Shown one piece after another: positions 1 to 5,107 of a DNA stretch of 7,792 nt (positions are counted from its first letter, which is position 1; every line of letters starts with the position of its first letter). Origin of the DNA: Chitinophagales bacterium (GTDB lineage: Bacteria > Bacteroidota > Bacteroidia > Chitinophagales > CAIODY01); assembly GCA_023251415.1 (NCBI GenBank), contig JAHEYX010000140.1, positions 1-7,792 of the forward strand, written 5' to 3'. Both the position numbers and the translations under genes were made by a program. The notes under the pieces were generated by a model that saw nothing but the letters and a program-made list of their open reading frames with translations, searched no databases and had not been told where the DNA came from.

Positions 1-1041
1 GTTACACCAATCAATACCAATCATTTGGAAGTGCCTAATGATTTAATACCGGTAAATTATGACGATACATTTTTTATAAATCGGTTTAATACGCTTCTAG
101 ATACACTGCATGCGCATTTAGGAAATATAACATTAGCCAGTTTAGTTATTGGTTCCGAATACGATGTTTATTTTGGAACAGATACTTCTAAGTGGCGAAG
201 GTATACTACTTTCTATCAAGCAACTGCTGCACATGCTAAGGCAATTTGGCCGGGCATAAATGTGGCAACCGAATTGACTTTTAATGGCATAGCCGCTCAC
301 CTGCTTCAGGCTCAGCAAGTCAATGCCCAAAGCGATTATATTGGAGTATCTTATTATCCATTGCAAAGTGATTTTACCGTAAAACCGCTAACTACCATTC
401 CTACTGACTTTAGTTTTTTAATAACTTTATTTCCCGCTAAACCCCTTTGCTTTTACCAATATGGTTTCCCTTCAGCTGCTGCTTGTAATAGCTCGGAACA
501 ATTGCAAGCACAGTTTATAACACAAACATTTCAAACCTGGGATCAATATGCCGCACAAGTTCGAATGATTGATTTTACATGGCTGCATGAATTGGATACT
601 GCTGTTGTAAATTATTACGCGACGTATTATGGTTTAAGCGATACTGTATTTTTGGAATATTTGCGCACGATTGGATTACGTACCTGGCCGGGCAATGGAA
701 CAGATAAAGCTGCCTTACATGAACTGCGCTGCCAAGCCAAACAAAGACAGTATAATAATCTCCCAATAAATTGTTTAGCAGGGCTAAATCATATCATGCA
801 AGGAACGCAGTCATTAGTAGTGTTTCCAAATCCGGCTACATATTCAGTTACCTTGCAACGCAATGCAATTGAATCGAAAAGCCTTGAAATTTACAACTGT
901 TTAGGTGAATTGATGCTGCAACTCAAAGACGTTGATGAATTAGTTACTATACCGGTCTTTAATTGGCCTGAGGGCATTTATCAGGTAGTACTCCAATATG
1001 GAAAGCAGGTGAGTACTCAAACTTTTGTGAAGTCAAAATAA
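1..1041 (+). CDS. Secreted glycosidase-like TIM-barrel protein with T9SS type A sorting tail (5' partial)
   Basis: The reading frame is open from base 1, so the TTG at 25 is not the true start and the gene enters from outside the window; 346 codons are visible. The first ~245 residues read like the second half of a (beta/alpha)8 glycosidase: a strand ending IGSEYD (Glu at 157-159, the usual acid/base position), SDYIGVSYYP typical of clan GH-A barrels such as GH53-like proteins, then CFYQYGFPS, and FTWLHE followed by LRTIGLRTW. In similar proteins the YQYGFPS strand usually carries the nucleophile Glu, but here that site reads Gln (CAA, 457-459). The last ~75 residues are a Por/T9SS type A sorting domain: VVFPNP (817-834), a LEIYNCLGE strand, PEGIYQVVL and a basic end. 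It is therefore predicted to be exported by Sec and then secreted or surface-attached through T9SS, with removal of the tail. The T9SS tail is sure; the glycosidase family and substrate are inferred from remembered motifs. Confidence 0.8.
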   Translation, partial: VTPINTNHLEVPNDLIPVNYDDTFFINRFNTLLDTLHAHLGNITLASLVIGSEYDVYFGTDTSKWRRYTTFYQATAAHAKAIWPGINVATELTFNGIAAHLLQAQQVNAQSDYIGVSYYPLQSDFTVKPLTTIPTDFSFLITLFPAKPLCFYQYGFPSAAACNSSEQLQAQFITQTFQTWDQYAAQVRMIDFTWLHELDTAVVNYYATYYGLSDTVFLEYLRTIGLRTWPGNGTDKAALHELRCQAKQRQYNNLPINCLAGLNHIMQGTQSLVVFPNPATYSVTLQRNAIESKSLEIYNCLGELMLQLKDVDELVTIPVFNWPEGIYQVVLQYGKQVSTQTFVKSK

Positions 1042-1069
1042 TTATTTATATTGTAGCATAAATTGATTG

Positions 1070-1195
1070 ATGATGTACCTCCTATTTTCTGCAAATACTG
1101 AAGACACTGTTTTCTTTACTTACATTGGCATCAATCTTATTTTAACTTCATTTTTAACTTATCGTACCTACCGTTATTTTAAAATAAAAACGTAA
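1070..1195 (+). CDS. Possible 41-aa single-pass membrane microprotein
   Basis: This small ORF starts with tandem ATG codons (1070 and 1073), with an in-frame TGA two codons upstream of the first. It ends at a TAA whose last A is the first base of the next ORF's ATG. The product has one hydrophobic stretch (about residues 14-30, VFFTYIGINLILTSF) followed by a basic tail with RTYRYFK, which would favour an N-out, C-in orientation. I do not recognise a family. It lies 28 nt after the T9SS protein and could be read through from it. AT-rich intergenic DNA can give such ORFs by chance, so it is offered only because of its coupling to the next ORF and its membrane-like composition. Confidence 0.3.
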   Translation: MMYLLFSANTEDTVFFTYIGINLILTSFLTYRTYRYFKIKT

Positions 1196-1299
1196 TGAAA
1201 GCTAAGGTACTTGCGGTAACTGTTTTTTTAGTCTCCGGATTTTTACTGTTATTACTTACCGTATTTTTAATGATTATGCAATTTGGCTTGGGTAGATGA
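1195..1299 (+). CDS. Possible 34-aa hydrophobic microprotein, overlapping the preceding stop
   Basis: The ATG overlaps the upstream ORF's stop (TAATG at 1193-1197), a layout typical of translational coupling. The product starts MKAKVLAV, continues as an almost uninterrupted hydrophobic segment (SGFLLLLLTVFLMIM) and ends FGLGR. It looks like a single transmembrane helix with a positively charged N-terminus (N-in). The final 33 nt overlap the 3' end of the minus-strand DUF2306 gene, so it would be a tail-to-tail overlapping gene. No family is recognised; small bacterial toxins and small subunits of membrane complexes look like this, but so do chance ORFs. Confidence 0.3.
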   Translation: MKAKVLAVTVFLVSGFLLLLLTVFLMIMQFGLGR

Positions 1300-1932
1300 C
1301 GGCTTGCGTGTAAAACGTATAATTAATTCTGCTACTAGAATATTCGGCACAAAGCCCAACCAGGCATCCAACATATATAAACTCAAATTATCAATTGGCA
1401 AATAATGCGCTAAAACTAATTTCCAAGTGCGATTGGTGATTGCTGAAAAGGTCAGCGCAAAACTTCTGATCATCCATTCACGATGCGATTTTACATCCTT
1501 CTTACGAATGGCAATTACTGCTTTTAATGTAAAAGTAAACCATAACACATCCAGAATAAAAAAAGCAATACGGGATGGTATTAAGCCATTGGCATAGTAA
1601 GCCATGATTAACGCAACCGGAAAATTTATGATTAGAATAGTAATGGCATAAAGTCGACCCATTAAACGATGTAACGCTCTATGTTCTTTAAGCAAGAAGG
1701 AGGAGAACTGAGTAAATCCGGCAAATAAGCAAAACACACAAGTAAAGGCGTGAATGTAGAATGCAAAGCGCCAAGGTTTAATTGTAATATAGTCCTGTTT
1801 CTGTGCTAAAAACGCAGCATGGGAATCAAAACCGATATATTGAATAATGGTACTGCCCATACCAAATAGTGCGGCACATAAAATGAGATATGGCACAAGC
1901 GTTTGCCCCAATTCAATAGCCAATTTTTTCAT
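1267..1932 (-). CDS. DUF2306-like multi-pass membrane protein
   Basis: This is a 221-aa integral membrane protein. Hydrophobic segments lie at about residues 10-31, 55-76, 94-113, 120-142, 155-172 (weak) and 186-206. Family-like landmarks are FYIHAFTCVF (His61), the loop HRALHRLMGRLY (His84, His88), the basic loop IRKKDVKSHREWMIRS (His150) and the following FALTFSAITNRTWK. This pattern of an aromatic helix with His, an HR..GR.Y loop and an HR.WM(I/L)R loop is what I associate with DUF2306 (predicted membrane proteins of unknown function). The paired histidines at helix ends would suit heme or metal binding, but that is inference. The start ATG (1932-1930) opens a normal charged N-terminus MKKLAIELG. 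It is divergent from the DUF2007 gene with a 98-nt shared upstream region. No substrate or partner can be named from context. Confidence 0.75.
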   Translation of the reverse strand: MKKLAIELGQTLVPYLILCAALFGMGSTIIQYIGFDSHAAFLAQKQDYITIKPWRFAFYIHAFTCVFCLFAGFTQFSSFLLKEHRALHRLMGRLYAITILIINFPVALIMAYYANGLIPSRIAFFILDVLWFTFTLKAVIAIRKKDVKSHREWMIRSFALTFSAITNRTWKLVLAHYLPIDNLSLYMLDAWLGFVPNILVAELIIRFTRKPSSTQAKLHNH

Positions 1933-2030
1933 CGCTGATATAATTTTATAAAGATAAACTTTTGCAAATTAATAACCAGTAATTCGCTTAATTCCTTACC
2001 TTTAACTACCACTTTACAACTTCTACTATC

Positions 2031-2435
2031 ATGGAAACAGATTTAAACAACGAACGTTTAATAACTATAATTTCGTTTACATTACCGTCACAAATGGCTA
2101 TCGTTAAAAGTCATTTGGAAGAGGAAGGTATTGAAGTTTTCACTAAAGATGAGCTTACTGTTCAAGCTAACAATTTATATTCGAATGCAGTTGGTGGTGT
2201 GAAATTGCAAGTGCTGGAACACGATGCCGAACAAGCAATTCTACTTTTGAAACAATGGGGCTATCTACGTGAAGAAGAGGTAACCCCGCCTAATTCTCTT
2301 GTTACCACCTTCGATTTGGCAACTAAAGAATTGCCCTTTTTAAATAAATGGCCGGTTGAGTTGCGTTTTATAGCGATAATAGGAGTGGTATTATTGATTG
2401 TTGCTTTGGTTTATATCTGGAACAACCCGATTTAA
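2031..2435 (+). CDS. DUF2007-domain protein with C-terminal transmembrane anchor
   Basis: The 134-aa product has two parts. Residues ~10-78 match the pattern I know for DUF2007 ('putative prokaryotic signal transducing protein'): a beta strand ITIISF, then AIVKSHLEEEGIEVF (a helix ending in the hallmark LE..GI), a variable loop with NNLYSNAVGGVKLQV, and HDAEQAILLLKQWGYL. This is a small ferredoxin-like alpha/beta fold of unproven function. After a polar linker, residues ~111-129 (LRFIAIIGVVLLIVALVYIW) form one clear transmembrane helix near the C-terminus, so the DUF2007 domain would be tail-anchored on the cytoplasmic face. No signal peptide is seen. The stop is followed after only 5 nt by a zinc-ribbon microprotein, which suggests co-translation and a joint role. 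The start at 2031 has no earlier in-frame alternative that would add domain sequence. Confidence 0.8.
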   Translation: METDLNNERLITIISFTLPSQMAIVKSHLEEEGIEVFTKDELTVQANNLYSNAVGGVKLQVLEHDAEQAILLLKQWGYLREEEVTPPNSLVTTFDLATKELPFLNKWPVELRFIAIIGVVLLIVALVYIWNNPI

Positions 2436-2440
2436 TTCAA

Positions 2441-2599
2441 ATGGAAATTAGCTGTCCTTACTGTCAATCAACAGAAGTTGTCAAACATAAATGGAATGTT
2501 GGTGTTATTGCTGTTTTTATTTTATTAGTAGGATTTCCTTTACCGTTTGCTGCTAAAAAATACCATTGCTTCAATTGTGATCAAGATTTTAAAAAATAA
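2441..2599 (+). CDS. 52-aa zinc-ribbon membrane microprotein
   Basis: This short gene begins 5 nt after the DUF2007 stop. The product opens MEISCPYCQST (Cys5, Cys8) and closes with KKYHCFNCDQDFKK (Cys43, Cys46), so it has two CxxC knuckles at the two ends, as in a rubredoxin-like zinc ribbon. Between them lies a hydrophobic stretch (about residues 19-38) containing GFPLPF just before KKYHC. The ordered cysteines and the sharp polar/hydrophobic pattern argue against chance. Its function is unknown. Zinc ribbons sit next to DUF2007 domains in some proteins, as far as I recall, so these two genes may be a split version of one two-part protein. How the hydrophobic middle is placed is unclear: a full membrane span would put the two knuckles on opposite sides, whereas a Pro-broken re-entrant hairpin would bring them together. 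Confidence 0.75.
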   Translation: MEISCPYCQSTEVVKHKWNVGVIAVFILLVGFPLPFAAKKYHCFNCDQDFKK

Positions 2600-2671
2600 A
2601 TAACACAAACAACACGATTCGCATTTATTCAACGTATTTTGAAGCTCTACTTTCAACCAACACCCAACACT

Positions 2672-3028
2672 ATGAAAAAATACTTTTTGCTATTAACGCT
2701 TTGCAGTTTTATTGCTTGTCATACTTCCGAAAACAAAAAGCTGATTCTTGGCCATTGGCAAGCCGTTGAATGGTTGGTGGATGGAACAGCAGTTGACCGT
2801 GATATACCCGGAACAACCTTCATGTTTAATGACAAAGGGGAGTATGTATTTACAAATAACGGAAACACCGAAAAAGGAACCTACAAAGTAGATGAAGACG
2901 AATTATACACCACACCGGATAAGCAACAAGAAATCAAAGTTCGTATTGCACGTATAACCAAGGATACGTTAATATTTGACATGAACCGTGGTGGAGCACC
3001 GGAGCTGCTTACATTGATTCATCAATAA
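2672..3028 (+). CDS. Small lipocalin-like lipoprotein
   Basis: I place the start at ATG 2672, giving 118 aa, not at the in-frame TTG at 2639: the ATG gives a proper lipoprotein signal MKKYFLLLTLCSFIAC with the lipid-bearing Cys at residue 16, while the longer form would put polar residues (FQPTPNT) before it. The mature part starts HTSENKK with no acidic run right after Cys, so there is no clear surface-export signal of the Bacteroidota type; the inner leaflet of the outer membrane is the default expectation. Residues ~24-118 resemble the lipocalin-like domain common in Bacteroidota: LILGHWQAVEW at the first strand, FMFNDKGEYVF, KGTYKVDEDEL, and alternating strands KVRIARITKDTLIF and ELLTLIH. 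Such proteins are predicted small-ligand or stress-related barrels without enzyme activity. It follows the microprotein by 72 nt and converges with the SnoaL-like gene, with only 11 nt between the stops. Confidence 0.75.
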   Translation: MKKYFLLLTLCSFIACHTSENKKLILGHWQAVEWLVDGTAVDRDIPGTTFMFNDKGEYVFTNNGNTEKGTYKVDEDELYTTPDKQQEIKVRIARITKDTLIFDMNRGGAPELLTLIHQ

Positions 3029-3039
3029 CCAAATTACAA

Positions 3040-3405
3040 TTAGCTTCCTACTATTCTGGAGCGATGAATTTTACCTCCATTAATTTCCAATAATTCTGCA
3101 ACCACTATAGGGGAATCACCAGGTGCTTCGCGTAAATATTCCATAAACACTTGCGTTTCGTTGGCGATGCAGTTTTGCAAAGTGTATTTTAATTCAGAAA
3201 TGCGTTCAAACGAACCGGCCCACCAAGCTTTTAAAGCAGTATGTCCACTAATCCAACCTCCTGTTTCGGGTTCACGTTGTTTTAATCGAGGACTATAATG
3301 TTTGGCGTCATAGTCATATAAAAGCAATAACCGATCAACATCATGTGCGTTAAAAGCAGCAATCCATTGTTCGGTTATTGCAAGATTAGCGGTAACTAAA
3401 TCCAT
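3040..3405 (-). CDS. SnoaL/NTF2-like small protein
   Basis: The 121-aa product has the SnoaL-like (nuclear transport factor 2 superfamily) layout: an N-terminal helix ending TEQWIAAFNAHDVDRLLLLY, then DAKHYSPR, a loop with SGHTALKAWWAGSFERIS, and beta strands LKYTLQNCIANETQVFMEYL, PIVVAELLEINGGKIHRSRIVGS. The fold is a cone-shaped alpha+beta barrel with a pocket; members include isomerases, dehydratases and many uncharacterised proteins. Polar residues that could line the pocket are His21, Asp22, Asp31, His36, Glu90, Glu104 and His114, but a catalytic set cannot be assigned. There is no signal peptide, so it is cytoplasmic. The start codon is 2 nt after the stop of the ALDH7-type gene on the same strand, so the two are almost certainly one operon. 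A role beside aldehyde or imine handling is an inference from that linkage only. Confidence 0.8.
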   Translation of the reverse strand: MDLVTANLAITEQWIAAFNAHDVDRLLLLYDYDAKHYSPRLKQREPETGGWISGHTALKAWWAGSFERISELKYTLQNCIANETQVFMEYLREAPGDSPIVVAELLEINGGKIHRSRIVGS

Positions 3406-3407
3406 TA

Positions 3408-4940
3408 TTAGAAATCAAATTTAATACCTTGAGCTAATGGCAATTGTGTACCATAGTTGATGGTATTGGTTTGGCGACGCATATAGGCTTTCCAGCTATC
3501 AGAACCACTTTCACGTCCTCCGCCGGTTTCTTTTTCCCCACCGAATGCACCACCAATTTCGGCACCACTTGTTCCAATATTAATATTGGCAATACCACAA
3601 TCACTACCATTTACACTTAAGAATTGTTCGGCTTCGCGCATATTATTCGTAAACAAAGCACTCGATAAGCCTTGAGGAACACCGTTTTGCATAGCTATTG
3701 CTTCTTCAATGGTGTTGTACTTCATCAAATATAAGATTGGAGCAAAGGTTTCGTGTTGTACAATCGGATAATGATTTTCAGCTTCTATGATACAAGGTTT
3801 AACATAACAACCGCTTTCATAACCGGCACCACTTAATACGCCACCTGCTACTAAAACTTTTCCTCCTTGTTCAATGGCTTGTTTTATAGCATTTTCATAG
3901 CCTTTAACCGCATCCAAATCAATTAATGGCCCAACGTGATTGGTTTCATTTAAAGGGTCACCAATTTTTAATTGACTGTAAGCACTTTTCAATACTTCAG
4001 TTGTTTTTTGATAAATGCTTTCATGAACAATTACTCGACGCGTTGTTGTACAACGTTGACCGGCAGTACCACAAGCACCAAATACGACACCGGTTAATAC
4101 CATTTTTAAATCGGCTTCGGCACTTACGATAATGGCGTTGTTACCACCTAATTCCAGCAAACTTCTACCTAAGCGTGCACCAACGGCGGCACCAACAGCA
4201 CGTCCCATACGTGTTGAACCTGTTGCCGAAATGAGAGGTATACGGGTATCATTTGCCATTTTCTCACCTATTGCTCTATCTCCATTTAAAATACAACTAA
4301 TTCCTTCCGGTAAATTATTGTTCTTTAAAACTCCACTAATAATGTTTTGACACGCGATTGCACATAAAGGTGTTTTTTCACTTGGTTTCCAAATACAAAC
4401 ATCTCCGCAAACCCAAGCCAACATTGAATTCCAACTCCAAACAGCTACCGGGAAATTAAACGCACTGATAATACCAACTATTCCTATGGCATGCCATTGT
4501 TCATACATGCGGTGGTTTGGACGCTCGCTATGCATAGTTAAACCATACAATTGGCGACTTAACCCAACAGCAAAATCACAGATATCAATAATCTCTTGAA
4601 CTTCCCCTAATCCTTCCTGGTAACTTTTACCCATTTCATAACTCACTAAAGCACCTAAATCAGCTTTGTGTGCTCTAAATGCATCTCCCATTTGACGAAC
4701 GATCTCACCACGTTTAGGAGCAGGTACATTGCGCCATATTTTAAAAGCTTCTTGCGCCTTTGCGATAACCGCTTCATAATCAGCTTCGGAAGCAGTAGTG
4801 CAAGATCCTATTTTTTTACCATCGGTTGGTGAAAACGAATCAATGCTTGGGCCTGAACCGGGTAACCAATTTAATCCGGTACTTACTCCGCTGTTGCTGT
4901 CATTGAGTTGTAACGCTTTCAAGAAAATTGAACTATTCAT
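3408..4940 (-). CDS. ALDH7-family aldehyde dehydrogenase (alpha-aminoadipic semialdehyde / piperideine-6-carboxylate dehydrogenase)
   Basis: The 510-aa enzyme has full ALDH length. It is predicted to oxidise alpha-aminoadipate semialdehyde, in equilibrium with piperideine-6-carboxylate, to 2-aminoadipate with NAD(P)+, a step of lysine catabolism, in the cytoplasm. Visible residues: oxyanion-hole Asn162 in SAFNFPVAVW, cofactor-site WKPSEKT (184-190), GSTRMG (241-246), general base Glu263 in LLELGGNN, catalytic Cys297 in GTAGQRCTTTRR, and HETFAPIL (~396-403). The long signature near the C-terminus, NIGTSGAEIGGAFGGEKETG, followed by GRESGSDSWKAYMRRQTNT, together with SERPNHRMYEQWH (~138-150), is typical of ALDH7A1/antiquitin and bacterial Pcd/AmaB rather than of betaine or succinate semialdehyde dehydrogenases. 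All key residues are intact. No lysine aminotransferase or saccharopine gene is in the window, so the upstream route is unknown. A TACTTTTG box lies 20 nt before the start codon. The SnoaL-like gene follows in the same operon. Confidence 0.93.
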   Translation of the reverse strand: MNSSIFLKALQLNDSNSGVSTGLNWLPGSGPSIDSFSPTDGKKIGSCTTASEADYEAVIAKAQEAFKIWRNVPAPKRGEIVRQMGDAFRAHKADLGALVSYEMGKSYQEGLGEVQEIIDICDFAVGLSRQLYGLTMHSERPNHRMYEQWHAIGIVGIISAFNFPVAVWSWNSMLAWVCGDVCIWKPSEKTPLCAIACQNIISGVLKNNNLPEGISCILNGDRAIGEKMANDTRIPLISATGSTRMGRAVGAAVGARLGRSLLELGGNNAIIVSAEADLKMVLTGVVFGACGTAGQRCTTTRRVIVHESIYQKTTEVLKSAYSQLKIGDPLNETNHVGPLIDLDAVKGYENAIKQAIEQGGKVLVAGGVLSGAGYESGCYVKPCIIEAENHYPIVQHETFAPILYLMKYNTIEEAIAMQNGVPQGLSSALFTNNMREAEQFLSVNGSDCGIANINIGTSGAEIGGAFGGEKETGGGRESGSDSWKAYMRRQTNTINYGTQLPLAQGIKFDF

Positions 4941-4960
4941 ATAGATTGATTTTAGGACCG

Positions 4961-4968
4961 CAAAAGTA
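4961..4968 (-). promoter_or_regulatory. Candidate Bacteroidota -7 box for the ALDH7 operon
   Basis: On the minus strand the bases read TACTTTTG, an exact match to the Bacteroidota sigma-ABfr -7 consensus TAnnTTTG. Placement fits well: transcription would begin roughly 15 nt before the ALDH7 start codon at 4940. A -33 TTG at the expected ~20-nt distance is not seen; the nearest (minus strand, 4983-4981) is only 12 nt away. The box is also one arm of a perfect inverted pair with 4993-5000. Confidence 0.45.
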
Positions 4969-4992
4969 ACATTTCTCCGTCAAGAATTCAGG

Positions 4993-5000
4993 TACTTTTG
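4993..5000 (+). promoter_or_regulatory. Candidate Bacteroidota -7 box for the outer-membrane barrel gene
   Basis: The plus strand reads TACTTTTG, again an exact TAnnTTTG match and the mirror copy of the minus-strand box at 4961-4968, with 24 nt between the arms. Transcription would start near 5007 and give a leader of about 100 nt before the ATG at 5108. There is no TTG at the -33 distance. The leader contains a seven-codon ORF (ATG at 5021, stop TGA) of doubtful meaning. It may be a promoter, an operator half-site, or both. Confidence 0.35.
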
Positions 5001-5107
5001 TTCTCGGGCATTGATTTTTAATGAATAGTAATCGATTTTTTTGAATTTAAAATTAATTAAGCTTTTACTGCCGCGTTTCCGCTTTTTTTTGTTCAATTTT
5101 GTAACTT

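Noticed and set aside
25..27. TTG as the start of the first gene
   Set aside because: The frame is open upstream to base 1 and the protein begins mid-barrel without a signal peptide, which a T9SS cargo needs; the gene is cut by the window edge.
1965..1972. Possible minus-strand -7 box (TTAATTTG) for the DUF2306 gene
   Set aside because: One mismatch in the TA pair and no upstream TTG; too weak in such AT-rich DNA.
2595..2629. AATAAAT / ATTTATT inverted repeat after the zinc-ribbon gene as a terminator
   Set aside because: An all-AT 7-bp stem with a 21-nt loop and no T tract is not a credible hairpin.
2634..2641. Possible -7 box (GTATTTTG) before the lipoprotein gene
   Set aside because: Two mismatches to TAnnTTTG and no -33 TTG at a suitable distance.
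2639..2671. TTG start giving an 11-residue longer lipoprotein
   Set aside because: The ATG at 2672 gives a compact lipoprotein signal with Cys16; the extension is polar and Pro-rich and would spoil it.
3926..4350. Plus-strand ORFs of 68 and 72 aa inside the ALDH7 gene
   Set aside because: They are antisense shadows of an intact, strongly conserved enzyme gene and resemble no family.
5021..5044. Seven-codon ORF in the barrel gene leader as an attenuator peptide
   Set aside because: It is very short, with no run of regulatory codons and no nearby alternative hairpins.
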